A DNA stretch of 64,000 nucleotides from Ureibacillus xyleni (GTDB lineage: Bacteria > Bacillota > Bacilli > Bacillales_A > Planococcaceae), in assembly GCF_900217795.1 (NCBI RefSeq), contig NZ_OBMQ01000011.1, positions 1 to 64,000 of the forward strand, given 5' to 3'. Shown piece by piece: positions 26,687 to 35,505 of the stretch. Position numbers and translations under genes: made by a program. The number at the start of each line of letters is the position of its first letter. The stretch's first letter is position 1. The notes under the pieces are model-generated. The model saw nothing but the letters and a program-made list of their open reading frames with translations. It did not search any database and had not been told where the DNA came from.

Positions 26687-26939
26687 TTGACACGTTCCTT
26701 CCTGATGTAAAAATACTTTCATCCTACAAATAGACATTGCGTCCATAAAAAATTATATCACATATAATTTCTTTTTTGATATGGTTACCCCATAATTGTC
26801 TGTACCAATTACTACTAAATATTATGGATAACAATACACTCATAGAATTTTATTTCAAAATTTGCAAAAAAGCTATTAAAAGATGTTTTTTTGAGAAAAA
26901 AATGTGTATAAAAAATTTCTAACCGCCTATACTATTAGA

Positions 26940-27112
26940 GATTTCACTTCAAATCTGTGATTGGGAGGGTTAACCCGATGAGTAAGGAAGATTGAACTCG
27001 GAAGGAACCATCTGTACTGAAAAAGCGATTCTTTACGAAAAGCGAGGCAGTGTGTCATGGATTTAATGTAAGTTGAAATCGAACCCGGAATTTATTTTCC
27101 GGGTCTTTTTTT
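26940..27112 (+). ncRNA. candidate structured RNA with its own terminator
   Basis: A -10-like TATACT (26928-26933) would start a transcript near 26940. GATTTCACT at the 5' end can pair with AGTTGAAATC (27071-27080) as a closing stem. Inside, CCAT (27008-27011) pairs with ATGG (27057-27060), ACTG (27016-27019) with CAGT (27048-27051), and CTTT-ACG-AAAG forms a hairpin. Two bases after the closing stem a terminator follows: ACCCGGAA/TTCCGGGT then seven T. No plus-strand gene lies beyond it. A five-codon frame (ATG at 26978) has a GGGAGG site. The layout is that of a riboswitch or leader without its gene, or a stand-alone sRNA. I cannot place the family. Confidence 0.55.
27083..27112 (+). terminator. 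terminator of the candidate RNA
   Basis: ACCCGGAA-TTTATT-TTCCGGGT is followed by CTTTTTTTATTT on the plus strand. No poly-T follows in the other direction, so it does not serve the convergent yoaT-like gene. Confidence 0.85.
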
Positions 27113-27917
27113 ATTTAACGTCCTTTAAAGAAGAAAAACTATAGTCAAGTTGATGCATTTCTCCCCTTTTTACCTGCTTTAATGTTGCTACAATCAAAAA
27201 GCTAACAATCACTAATAACAGCCAGGAACTAACCTTTCCTAAGTGTACAAGGCTCCATGCGTCGGTTTGGTTCGGATATTGCCATGCGCCAAAGAACGTG
27301 GCGATATTTTCTGCAATCCATATAAAAAATCCAATCAATATAAAGGATAAGACAAGCGGCATTCGATAAATCGTCCCGTTCACCTTATAAGTGACGTACG
27401 ATTTCCAAAACACAATAATGACTAGACCAGACAACCACCACCTGATATCCACCCAAAAATGGTGAGTGAAAAAGTTCAAATAAATGGCAGCTGCTAATGG
27501 GACGACTAGGAAAAAGGACGGCCAATAAAACAGTTCGACATGTATCCTTCTCCACGCTTGACAAAGATAGCTTGCCACACTTGCATACATAAACCCACTA
27601 TATAATGGGACGCCAAAAATTTTCGAATATCCTTCCTCAGGGTACGACCAAGAGCCCATATGAACCTTGAACATTTCAAGAGCAAGGCCGATGAGATGGA
27701 ACAGTGTAATTACCTTTAGTTCATCCCGCGTTTCGATTCCAGAATGCACCATCCACCACTGCATGATTAGGAAAATAATCAGTAGCCAATCATACCGAGG
27801 GAGAAATGGAAGTGGAATCATTTGAGTGATGGCAAGGGACGCAAAAATAACAACAGGAAATAAACAAGATAGAGCTTGCTGCGAACCAAAAGAAACGAGT
27901 TGTTTTAGCGCTCTCAT
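27111..27917 (-). CDS. yoaT: DUF817 membrane protein, YoaT-like
   Basis: 268 residues with about seven or eight membrane spans (for example PVVIFASLAITQMI, WLLIIFLIMQWWMVH, FFLVVPLAAAIYLNFF, WWLSGLVIIVFW, LVLSFILIGFFIWIAENIA, WLLLVIVSFLIVATL). The loops carry MGSWSYPEEGYSKIFGVPLY and FFGAWQYPNQTDAWSLVHLG, paired aromatic motifs typical of DUF817. Function unknown. The start overlaps the end of the yozG-like gene by four bases, and the order yoaS-yozG-yoaT equals that of B. subtilis, which supports the assignment. Confidence 0.85.
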   Translation of the reverse strand: MRALKQLVSFGSQQALSCLFPVVIFASLAITQMIPLPFLPRYDWLLIIFLIMQWWMVHSGIETRDELKVITLFHLIGLALEMFKVHMGSWSYPEEGYSKIFGVPLYSGFMYASVASYLCQAWRRIHVELFYWPSFFLVVPLAAAIYLNFFTHHFWVDIRWWLSGLVIIVFWKSYVTYKVNGTIYRMPLVLSFILIGFFIWIAENIATFFGAWQYPNQTDAWSLVHLGKVSSWLLLVIVSFLIVATLKQVKRGEMHQLDYSFSSLKDVK

Positions 27918-28132
27918 GAATCATCCTCTTCCATTCGGTACTCTAAAATATCTCCGGGTTGACAATCTAAAGCTTTACAAATGGCATCTAACGTTGAAAT
28001 TCGAATTGCTTTTGCCTTTCCATTTTTTAAAATAGAAAGATTAGCCATTGTTATTCCAACACGCTCCGAAAGCTCCGTGACACTCATTTTCCGTTTCGCT
28101 AACATAACATCGATATTAATAATAATTGCCAT
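27914..28132 (-). CDS. yozG: XRE-type small DNA-binding protein, YozG-like
   Basis: 72 residues, essentially one Cro/C1 helix-turn-helix: NIDVMLAKRKMSVTELSERV, then GITMANLSILKNGKAKAIRI as recognition helix, and LDAICKALDCQPGDILEY at the end. Proteins of this size and wording are encoded with DUF2975 membrane proteins; the pair is thought to be a membrane protein plus regulator, and this one probably controls its own operon. The ATG follows AGAGGTGG. It sits between yoaS and yoaT, ten bases after the former and overlapping the latter. Confidence 0.87.
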   Translation of the reverse strand: MAIIINIDVMLAKRKMSVTELSERVGITMANLSILKNGKAKAIRISTLDAICKALDCQPGDILEYRMEEDDS

Positions 28133-28142
28133 AGTTCCACCT

Positions 28143-28625
28143 CTAGACCGTTAAATCATTTTCTTGTTTTATGTTAATTGCCTCTTGTAAAAGTCTTTGG
28201 AGAACGGCTGCAAATACTGCAATGACCATTGAAGCAAAAATTAATACCATTCCAATTACAATGATCCCTGGCGCATCGTCTCTTTCCGCAATGAGATAAA
28301 ACAGCGGAAGTCCGACAACATAAATACTACTAATTGCAATGGCACATCGCTTAATGTTTTTTAATCCATTTACAGAGTGTTGAGAAAAAGCAATATTGTG
28401 GTCAATATAGCTAAGAAGTTTTATTGATTGATACAAGGCTAAATAATAAGGTATCGCCGCCGCATACATATCAATCCAAACTAGATATTTAATAAATGTA
28501 AACTCCGGATATAATTCAGCTGCGAATCTGCCAATATCAGGAACTAAAAATATGCATATAGCAAAAATTGGGACTCCCATCAAAATCACTGCAATTTTTA
28601 AAAAGAGTGTTGTTCCTCTTTTCAT
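28143..28625 (-). CDS. yoaS: DUF2975 membrane protein, YoaS-like
   Basis: 160 residues with four membrane spans: LFLKIAVILMGVPIFAICIFLV, YLVWIDMYAAAIPYYLALYQ, the CAIAISSIYVVGLPLFYLIA segment and IVIGMVLIFASMVIAVFAAVL. HNIAFSQHSVNGLKNIKRCA between spans two and three is the conserved loop of DUF2975. The ATG at 28625 is placed after GAGGTGCTT; an ATG 30 bases upstream has no site. It is the first gene of the yoaS-yozG-yoaT operon. Function unknown. Confidence 0.85.
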   Translation of the reverse strand: MKRGTTLFLKIAVILMGVPIFAICIFLVPDIGRFAAELYPEFTFIKYLVWIDMYAAAIPYYLALYQSIKLLSYIDHNIAFSQHSVNGLKNIKRCAIAISSIYVVGLPLFYLIAERDDAPGIIVIGMVLIFASMVIAVFAAVLQRLLQEAINIKQENDLTV

Positions 28626-28923
28626 AAATAAGCACCTCACTAAAATTATTGTCATATCGAATTTAACATAACATTTATCGTTTTACAATAAATTTTTATT
28701 GATAAAATTAACTAATTTCTTTTCCGGTGAAAAACTCTTATTTTTAAATCTATTTTTTTAGTCTATTTTGATAGATTCCAACATATAAATAAAAATATGT
28801 CCGATTATTCAAATATTTTGTAATAAATTATCATTTTTCAACCACACTCAAAGTCGCTATTATGATTAATGCAGAAGATCTTATTTAATCGAACTAGAAT
28901 TCTTGAAAGGAAGTGCACGATTT

Positions 28924-29907
28924 ATGGTAGGAAGAAATGATTTATGCCCATGCGGTAGTGGAAAAAAATATAAAAAGTGTTGTGAAAATAATCAACAAGA
29001 CACAATGAAAAAGGTGTTGTTTGAAGAAATCGAGCAAATTCTTCAAACTTTTTATAATGTATACCCTGAAAGAAGCGATATTAAAGACTATATCGAGGCA
29101 GTTAACAAATGGTTGCCTCATTTAAAAAATCATTTACAAAGAGAATTAATTGAAGCAGTTGCACTAGACGACTTTTTCTTCCATCAACGACAAGATATAT
29201 GGACAAACTATTTAAAGCGCGTGAAGAAAAAAGCAATTCGACCTGCAATTATCGAATTACTGAACCTTTGGGATGAGCCAAGATTATTTATCGGACAAGT
29301 GGACAAAGTGGAAGACCAATATTTATTTGCAACTTGTACATTAACGAATAAGCAAATTCGAATCCGTCGAGAATCAAATCGTCCAATTCCAGAAGGCATG
29401 CAAATTTTTGCCTTTGTATTGCCTGAAAGTGTTACGGAAGCAAATTGTTACTTAGCGGTTTCTACATTAATTTTCTACCCAGAAAACTACAAGCAAGTGT
29501 TCGAGAGCTTTGCAAAACTATATGATCCGTCTAAACAAACTATTGCTCTATTCTTAAAGGAAAATCACCTTAACTTCTGGAAACATTTGGTAGAGTTTGG
29601 TTATAAGGGAGAAGAATACACTTCATTTGAAATCGAAGTTGTTGATTTAGCAAAACAATTTTTACAAGAACGCGAACTAGAGTCGAATGGTTTAGTAGAA
29701 AAGTTAGAGGATTATTTAGTGGAGAAAAAACCAAAAGCGAGAAAAGCAGCTGCAATTGCGGCTGGGGCAATTCGTTTTGGTCAAGAGCGCGGAATACTCC
29801 AAGCAACATTAACGGTAAAAGAAATTGCAGAGAGCTTTAATGTTTCTCCATCATCATTGAATAAATATTATCAAGAACTGCTACAATATGAGGCGGTTCT
29901 AGTGTAA
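28924..29907 (+). CDS. SEC-C zinc-motif protein with C-terminal HTH
   Basis: 327 residues. The N-terminus is a SEC-C zinc motif: GRNDLCPCGSGKKYKKCC, four ligands in CxCx(8)CC spacing. The middle (about 25-240) is a helical/beta region with no motif I know, including an OB-like stretch FIGQVDKVEDQYLFATCTL. The C-terminal 60 residues contain a helix-turn-helix, LTVKEIAESFNVSPSSLNKY. The ATG at 28924 sits ten bases after AAGGAAG; an upstream TTG overlaps that site. SEC-C motifs bind zinc and often contact the ribosome or proteins. A regulatory role is inferred only from the combined domains. Confidence 0.8.
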   Translation: MVGRNDLCPCGSGKKYKKCCENNQQDTMKKVLFEEIEQILQTFYNVYPERSDIKDYIEAVNKWLPHLKNHLQRELIEAVALDDFFFHQRQDIWTNYLKRVKKKAIRPAIIELLNLWDEPRLFIGQVDKVEDQYLFATCTLTNKQIRIRRESNRPIPEGMQIFAFVLPESVTEANCYLAVSTLIFYPENYKQVFESFAKLYDPSKQTIALFLKENHLNFWKHLVEFGYKGEEYTSFEIEVVDLAKQFLQERELESNGLVEKLEDYLVEKKPKARKAAAIAAGAIRFGQERGILQATLTVKEIAESFNVSPSSLNKYYQELLQYEAVLV

Positions 29908-29913
29908 AAAATA

Positions 29914-29946
29914 AGCGGGGAAAAAACGATTTGTTTTTTCCCCGCT
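29914..29946. terminator. bidirectional terminator
   Basis: A perfect 14-bp stem, AGCGGGGAAAAAAC with GTTTTTTCCCCGCT, lies between the converging SEC-C and ypeQ-like genes. Confidence 0.9.
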
Positions 29947-29966
29947 ACTTTTATATTTGAAAGGCA

Positions 29967-30158
29967 TTACCTTTCGTAAATTTTCATTAACTCTTGCCCT
30001 AAAAATTGAAGTTTTTCTCCAACAGTGCACTGTTCAATGCAAAACCGATGTGCACCTGATTTGCCTCTTTTATTGCGTAAATCCCGTTTAATAGGGCAAT
30101 CATTACAATAAGTATCCGTTAGTTCATCAATATCTTTAATAACAGTACTTTTATTCAC
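29967..30158 (-). CDS. ypeQ: small zinc-finger protein, YpeQ-like
   Basis: 63 residues with the Cys/His pattern YCNDCPIKRD and GAHRFCIEQC, matching the zf-C2HCIx2C family to which B. subtilis YpeQ belongs. It probably binds one zinc ion; its role is unknown. The start is GTG after GAGGGGGAG. The divergent RNase-HI-like gene next to it is also next to ypeQ in B. subtilis, which supports the identification. Confidence 0.85.
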   Translation of the reverse strand: MNKSTVIKDIDELTDTYCNDCPIKRDLRNKRGKSGAHRFCIEQCTVGEKLQFLGQELMKIYER

Positions 30159-30310
30159 ACAACTCCCCCTCTTTCAAAAAACGTTTCACTATTCTATTTA
30201 ATTTTAGTGCACTTATTAGAAGTACCGTGTATTTATATTTTATTTTCTCACAATAAGATATAATATGGGTAATTTTCAATCAAATATTTCAAAAAAAGAA
30301 AGGGATATTT

Positions 30311-30706
30311 ATGTTAGAAGTTTATATCGATGGTGCAAGTGCAGGTAATCCTGGCCCAAGTGGAATTGGCATTTTTATCAAAGGTGAAGGCCATTTAATC
30401 AAAATCAGTGAATACATAGGAGAAACCAATAATCATATTGCAGAGTTTACCGCGTTAATACGTGCATTGGAAGAAGCGAAAAAACTTGGCTCTTCCCTTG
30501 TATCCGTTCGTTCTGATTCTAAAATTGTCGTTGCTTCCGTTGAAAAACAATATGTCAAAAATGATCAGTATCAGCCATTATTAGAACAAGTCATTCGTCT
30601 GACCGAGCAATTTCAGTTATTTTTTATAAAATGGATTCCTGATGGTGAAAATAAAGCAGCCGATGCACTTGCAAGAGAAGCAATTTTGAAGGGAAAACCT
30701 TCCTAA
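30311..30706 (+). CDS. ypdQ: RNase-HI-family protein, YpdQ-like
   Basis: 131 residues of RNase H fold. The four acidic active-site residues are present: Asp in VYIDGASAGNPGPSG, Glu in HIAEFTALIRALEEA, Asp in SVRSDSKIVVASV, and Asp in ENKAADALAREA. The basic protrusion of classical RNase HI is missing, as in YpdQ. It would cut RNA in RNA/DNA hybrids if active; activity of this subfamily has been questioned, so catalysis is uncertain in spite of the intact residues. AAAGAAAGGGAT precedes the ATG. A TATAAT at 30259-30264 may be its promoter. Confidence 0.85.
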   Translation: MLEVYIDGASAGNPGPSGIGIFIKGEGHLIKISEYIGETNNHIAEFTALIRALEEAKKLGSSLVSVRSDSKIVVASVEKQYVKNDQYQPLLEQVIRLTEQFQLFFIKWIPDGENKAADALAREAILKGKPS

Positions 30707-30711
30707 AATTT

Positions 30712-30738
30712 CTCGCCTCTGTTAATTTTCGAGGCGAG
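30712..30738. terminator. bidirectional terminator
   Basis: CTCGCCTC and GAGGCGAG form a perfect stem between the converging ypdQ-like and MFS genes; the MFS stop codon lies inside the loop. Confidence 0.8.
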
Positions 30739-31918
30739 TTATTACTAATGCTCTTTTTTGCTTCATTCTAAACATCGAAATATAAAGGATTCCCGTTGCA
30801 ATCAATAATAAACCTGAAATGATATAGAGCGTTTCATAGTTTAGTTTCATCGCTAACATCCCTAACAAATAAGAACCAATCGCAATTCCTAAATCATACA
30901 ACGTAAAATAAGTTGCGGTTGCATAACCACTACGAGCATGAGCCGTCGATTGGATCGCTCTCGATTGTAAACTTGTCGTTAATGCACCATAACCTATTCC
31001 GACTAAAACCGCTGCTAGTAAAAACATTGTGCTTGAGCCATTTGTATATGCTATGCAGAAAATCCCTAAAATGTATAAGACAAAACCGGGAATAATCACA
31101 TATTGCGAACCTTTTTGATCGTATAATTTTCCAGTAAAAGGCCGGGTAATTAACATCGACGCAGCAAAAACAATATAGAATAGACTTGCCACTTTCAATA
31201 AATTTTGCTGTTCTGCGTAAATTGATAAAAAGGATAAAATACTTGCATAAGATATACCGACAAAACAAGCAATTAAAGCAATGGGCAATGCTTTTTTCTC
31301 AAATAAGTCATTAAAAGTGAATTTAAAACTTTTATCAATTGCTTCCGGAACTTCTAAATCGTTTGTTTTAATAGTCGATGCAAGTACACCCCCAATTAAA
31401 ACCCCAATGCTCATCACCGTAAATAACACATTATATGTCGTATATTGGATAAGGAATAATCCAATAAACGGACCAATGACAACGCCAAGGTTTGTTGACA
31501 TGTTGTAATAGCCAAGCCCCGCACCTTTTCGATTTTTGGGAACAATATCTGCTGCAAGTGCTCCCCCTGCTGTTGTAATAATGCTAAACCAAATACCGTG
31601 GAAGAAACGCAACACTAATAACACGTGGAACGGTAAATTAAATAAATACAACACGGTACAGATCAAATAAAAAACGAGACTAATCATTAACATTTTCTTT
31701 TTACCAAAAATATCAAGCAATCTCCCACTAAATGGCCGAACAATAATGGCAGATAATAAAAATATCGTCACTAATAAACCAGCATCATCTTCTGCTTGCC
31801 CTAATGACCCAATAGCATATAAAGGTAGAGTTGTAATCAACCCGTAAAAAACAATAAAAACGGCTAAGTTCATACTAAATAAACTCATAAACCGTTTCGT
31901 AAAAATTTGATTATTCAT
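30722..31918 (-). CDS. MFS efflux transporter
   Basis: 398 residues with 12 predicted membrane spans in two halves. RPFSGRLLDIFGKKKML between spans two and three, and RPFTGKLYDQKGSQYVI in the second half, are the MFS loop signatures, and AGLGYYNMSTNLGVVIGPFIG in span five is the proline/glycine-rich motif C of drug:proton antiporters. It probably exports a small toxic compound; B. subtilis YfkF and YwoG are comparable. The ribosome binding site (AAAAAG) is weak. It stands alone. Confidence 0.85.
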   Translation of the reverse strand: MNNQIFTKRFMSLFSMNLAVFIVFYGLITTLPLYAIGSLGQAEDDAGLLVTIFLLSAIIVRPFSGRLLDIFGKKKMLMISLVFYLICTVLYLFNLPFHVLLVLRFFHGIWFSIITTAGGALAADIVPKNRKGAGLGYYNMSTNLGVVIGPFIGLFLIQYTTYNVLFTVMSIGVLIGGVLASTIKTNDLEVPEAIDKSFKFTFNDLFEKKALPIALIACFVGISYASILSFLSIYAEQQNLLKVASLFYIVFAASMLITRPFTGKLYDQKGSQYVIIPGFVLYILGIFCIAYTNGSSTMFLLAAVLVGIGYGALTTSLQSRAIQSTAHARSGYATATYFTLYDLGIAIGSYLLGMLAMKLNYETLYIISGLLLIATGILYISMFRMKQKRALVITRLEN

Positions 31919-32322
31919 TTCTTTTTCGCCTTTCTACTATTCCTATAAAATTAATCAACATTTCAATACTACGCCTATTATTTCTCGTTGTAAACAAGGT
32001 GACTTATATTTAGAATTTTCAAATGAAGGTTAGGGGATAACTGTTGGAGGGAGTATTCCTGTTTACAAATACGATTGAAGCTCGAGCTTTCTTATGTTTT
32101 TTTATATTATTGGGGCATGATGACATTTTCTACTCTATTTGCTCATGATTTTTGTATTCATCAGATGAATGCCAAAACTACTTGTTTCTAGCGACATTCA
32201 TTTTCCTCGTACATTAATTTTTGAGGAGATCTTACATTCCTGACATGAATACCTTTCCACTCGGAATATTGTATTCACTAAAGAATTTGCATTAGAATAT
32301 GCTTTATAAACCCATGCGCGAC
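31919..32322. other. 404-base gap without an assigned gene
   Basis: I see no convincing frame, RNA or repeat here. It contains AT-rich sequence and scattered stops in all frames. Confidence 0.6.
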
Positions 32323-32356
32323 AAAAAAAGACATATAAAAAAATACTTTTATATGC
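32323..32356 (-). terminator. terminator of coaW
   Basis: CATATAAAA and TTTTATATG pair and are followed by seven T on the minus strand, 11 bases after the coaW stop. Confidence 0.8.
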
Positions 32357-32366
32357 CCACAAATGC

Positions 32367-33200
32367 TTATTTTGATTGTTCTACTTTATTTAATAACGCA
32401 CCAATTGCACCGGTAAAGCCGCAATTTGGTAAAAAGATTGGGTTATGTTTCTTTAGAACGGTATAATTGCCAATCACCTTTTTCAAGTGTTCATTGTTCG
32501 TTAACGTTGAGCCAATATAAACGATTGCTTCCGTTTTTTTCTCTTCTGCAAATTGAATGCTCAGCGTTGTAATCACTTCTCCAATTAATGCTTGTACCGT
32601 TGCAAGTAAGTCATTTTCTTCGTGTTCCCTCTTTTTGGTTATATTTACTTTCCCAAAATTACTCGCCGTTAAATGCCCTTCAATCGGTGGTTCCATTCCT
32701 TGGAAAATATCTTTGACAAATAAATCGATTGCATCCCGATTACCAAGTGACGCTCTTGATGTGATTTCGTTAAAGTCCGTAATTCCAGTAATGATTGTGG
32801 ACAATCCTGTTAACGTGCCTCCACCGACACCCGTTCCCCCAACACGAAAATGCTCTTTACCTTCCATATAGTGAATCGATGTGCCTGTTCCGATATTTGT
32901 AATGATGCTCCGTTCAATAGCATGTCCTTCTTTGGCTAATAGATATTGAACCCCTTTAATCGTCGCTTCAAATTCCACTAAATATTGAATAGATTTCATC
33001 GTATTTAGTACTTCTAATAGTTGTTGCGTACGTCCACCCGTTAGTCCAATTTCTTCGATAAAAGAATGGTCTTCTATCCAGTTCTTCACTTTCGAAAAAT
33101 CATTGGAGGGGAAAATTTTATATTCTAACTCATCTTCTTCATTTAAATAAACTACTTTAGTTAAAGTTCCCCCGGCGTCTATTCCAATTACATTTTGCAT
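32367..33200 (-). CDS. coaW: type II pantothenate kinase (CoaW)
   Basis: 277 residues, the size of staphylococcal CoaW. The actin-like ATPase motifs are NVIGIDAGGTLTKVVYL (phosphate 1), YLVEFEATIKGVQYLL with the catalytic Glu, IITNIGTGTSIHYMEG (phosphate 2), and VGGTGVGGGTLTGL. The C-terminal PNCGFTGAIGALL is typical. It phosphorylates pantothenate, the first step of CoA synthesis; type II enzymes are generally insensitive to CoA feedback. The ATG follows AAAGGAG. It appears monocistronic. With the stand-alone CoaB it forms a second set of CoA enzymes in this window. Confidence 0.93.
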   Translation of the reverse strand: MQNVIGIDAGGTLTKVVYLNEEDELEYKIFPSNDFSKVKNWIEDHSFIEEIGLTGGRTQQLLEVLNTMKSIQYLVEFEATIKGVQYLLAKEGHAIERSIITNIGTGTSIHYMEGKEHFRVGGTGVGGGTLTGLSTIITGITDFNEITSRASLGNRDAIDLFVKDIFQGMEPPIEGHLTASNFGKVNITKKREHEENDLLATVQALIGEVITTLSIQFAEEKKTEAIVYIGSTLTNNEHLKKVIGNYTVLKKHNPIFLPNCGFTGAIGALLNKVEQSK

Positions 33201-33302
33201 ACACGTTCTCCTTTTTTCTACTCCCTTTCTAAACTTTAACTTTCTTAAAATAATAGCGCAATAATTTTGGCAAAATTTTAGTTAAAAGGAAGAAAATCTA
33301 AG

Positions 33303-34367
33303 TTATGAAATGTTTACTTTTTCTTTCGTAAATAAATTTCGTTTTTCATATTCTCGAATAATACGTTTCTCGTGTTTTTTAATTAATTGAAATAGTTTTC
33401 GCTCAATGGATTGCGTAGATAAGTTTTTAAAAGTAAACTCGTTTAAATCGTCTTTATTTTTCAATAAATGTTGCATCGTCATCACTTCTGTTTTCGGGAA
33501 GTAGCAATGATGCAATCGATTAATTTTCGATAACTGTTTTAAGCCACTACGAGTAATGAGAACTTTATTTTTGATATCACCAATAACACTGTTCAAAAAC
33601 AATTTAACTTCTTCATTCGGATTGATGATGATTTTTTGAATTACTTGTACTTCCCCTTGTTCATCGGTTTTTTCTTCTTCAAATACGTCAAATCCTAGTT
33701 GCTTGGTCAAAATTTTAATTTGATCCACTTGAATAGTTGACGAAGATACTTTTCCGGAAACATAAGAGATGTTCAAATCAAATGTGTCTTCAAGTTGTTG
33801 AAACTCACTAAACACAATGCCAAACTCATCTGTTTTTTGATTTTCGATAATTGTCTCGCCGTTTGTTGCTTTAAAAATATGAAACAAACTAACGGCATCG
33901 GCCAAAGCTCGGTGTTGTGTTTCCATTTCAATTTGAAGTTTTTCCATTAAACCAGCTAAACTTGGCTGCTCTTTTATTTGGTGTTCGATCATATATTTCT
34001 GTTGAAAATCAATAATTGGATATAGGAAACTCGTATCTAAATGATTACGTTTTAATTCTTCTTCTAATACTTTTCGATCAAACTCACCGAAAGTAACAAG
34101 AATTGTATCCCCACTACACCATTTCATAAAATCTTTTATTACAGCATGAAAGGGCTTTGCACATAACAGTTGTTCTGTTGTAATACCCGTTAACTTTTGA
34201 ATATGTGAATTTAACTTTTTAAATTTATATGGTTGAATGAGTTGCGAAAAAAATTGTTGTTCTCCATTTGGCATCCATTTAACGGCACCTATCTCGATAA
34301 TATATTGTTTGCCACGAATTAATGTCGCTTCAACGTCTATAAAAATAAAACTGTGTTTGCGAACCAT
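33303..34367 (-). CDS. DEDDh 3'-5' exonuclease family protein
   Basis: 354 residues. The first 170 are a DnaQ-like exonuclease: FIFIDVEATLIRGKQYIIEI (first D and E), ILVTFGEFDRKVLEEEL (second D), and ETQHRALADAVSLFHIF with the His and final Asp of the DEDDh set. The C-terminal half (about 175-354) has no motif I know and ends with a strongly basic helical stretch KLFQLIKKHEKRIIREYEKR, which may bind nucleic acid. KapD and related Bacillus exonucleases share the first part. The ATG at 34367 follows AAAGGTGG; an upstream ATG 24 bases away lacks a site. DNA versus RNA as substrate cannot be decided. Confidence 0.85.
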   Translation of the reverse strand: MVRKHSFIFIDVEATLIRGKQYIIEIGAVKWMPNGEQQFFSQLIQPYKFKKLNSHIQKLTGITTEQLLCAKPFHAVIKDFMKWCSGDTILVTFGEFDRKVLEEELKRNHLDTSFLYPIIDFQQKYMIEHQIKEQPSLAGLMEKLQIEMETQHRALADAVSLFHIFKATNGETIIENQKTDEFGIVFSEFQQLEDTFDLNISYVSGKVSSSTIQVDQIKILTKQLGFDVFEEEKTDEQGEVQVIQKIIINPNEEVKLFLNSVIGDIKNKVLITRSGLKQLSKINRLHHCYFPKTEVMTMQHLLKNKDDLNEFTFKNLSTQSIERKLFQLIKKHEKRIIREYEKRNLFTKEKVNIS

Positions 34368-34610
34368 TATTCCACCTTTACTTTCTAACATAAGTTTATG
34401 TGTGTAAAATCTATTATTCTCATATTGTATCGAATATGCAATAAAATAACACGATTATATTATGAAAATAGCTTTTTGAGAAATAATAGATGAAAGTTTC
34501 GTATTGCCTTAGAGCTGAATTTAATCAATAATAGAGATTCTATTTTTAATTTCTTTAAATTTGCGGTACGATAGTAATGATGTATGTAACGAACGAAAGG
34601 AACTACCAAA

Positions 34611-35438
34611 ATGAATGACAAAGAACTGCTAAAAGATGCAATGCGAGTTTTAAAAGCTACGAGCCGAACGTTTTATATACCAATCACTTTTTTACAAAAA
34701 GAACTGAAAACAGCTGTAGCCACGGCTTATTTAATGATGCGTGCAATCGATGAAATAGAAGACAACGAACATCCTGCCGTAACAAACGAATTGAAACATC
34801 AAGTTTTAACAGAGGTTAGTAAACTTTTACTGGAACCAACATTTGATGAAACGAAATATGCACAAATTCTTGCTCCGGTAAAAGAGTATATGCCTGAAGT
34901 GACACTTCGCTTGGGCGATTGGATTCGTCTAATTCCTCAAGAAGCGGTAGAAATTGTCAAAAATTCAACGAGTGAAATGGCAGAAGGTATGGGGAAATGG
35001 TCATTAGCAAACTTTCAGGTGCACACTAAAGAAGATTTAGATGATTACACATACTATGTGGCAGGACTTGTTGGTGTCATGCTTTCACAGTTGTGGGACC
35101 AGTTTGCTGGTGTAAAAACAGACAGAGATTTAGCCATTGGTTATGGACGAGGATTACAACTTGTGAACATTCTTCGTAATCAGCAGGAAGATATGCTAGA
35201 ACGAGGAGTAAGCTTTGTGCCAGATGGTTGGACTCGAGCTGATTTGTTTGCCTATGCAGAAGAAAACCTTGAGAAAGCCGATAGATATATGGAAGATATT
35301 AATAAACGTACCATTTTACTATTCTGCCGCTTACCATTAGCACTTGCTCATAAAACATTGAAAGCCTTAAAAGAAGGTAAAGAAAAAATGACCCGTGAAG
35401 AAGTTGAAAAAACGGTGGAAGAAGTTCAAATCGATTAA
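34611..35438 (+). CDS. squalene/phytoene synthase family protein
   Basis: 275 residues of the all-helical head-to-head prenyl synthase fold. SRTFYIPITFLQKELK and the first Asp-rich motif AIDEIEDNEHP are present. The second motif is GLQLVNILRNQQEDMLERG, where the usual DxxxD reads NxxED, so one metal-binding Asp is replaced by Asn. FVPDGWTRADLFAY follows as in relatives. Such enzymes join two farnesyl or geranylgeranyl diphosphates; some Bacillus members (YisP) act instead as phosphatases making farnesol. No carotenoid or hopanoid genes are near, so the product is open. A GAAAGGAAC site precedes the ATG. Confidence 0.82.
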   Translation: MNDKELLKDAMRVLKATSRTFYIPITFLQKELKTAVATAYLMMRAIDEIEDNEHPAVTNELKHQVLTEVSKLLLEPTFDETKYAQILAPVKEYMPEVTLRLGDWIRLIPQEAVEIVKNSTSEMAEGMGKWSLANFQVHTKEDLDDYTYYVAGLVGVMLSQLWDQFAGVKTDRDLAIGYGRGLQLVNILRNQQEDMLERGVSFVPDGWTRADLFAYAEENLEKADRYMEDINKRTILLFCRLPLALAHKTLKALKEGKEKMTREEVEKTVEEVQID

Positions 35439-35442
35439 AAAA

Positions 35443-35505
35443 GAGTAGGTGACAAACGATTCTCACCTACTCTCAGTGCCCTTTAAATTTAGAGGGCACT
35501 TTTTA
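35443..35505 (+). terminator. double hairpin terminator
   Basis: A first stem, GAGTAGGTGA with TCACCTACTC (35443-35472), is followed by AGTGCCCT with AGGGCACT (35475-35500) and TTTTT. The second hairpin is the canonical terminator; the converging dsdA-like gene ends at it. Confidence 0.85.

Noticed and set aside
26940-27112. SRP RNA
   Set aside because: CGGAAGGAA resembles the SRP tip, but the conserved GGTCAGG and GCAGCC sides of domain IV are missing.
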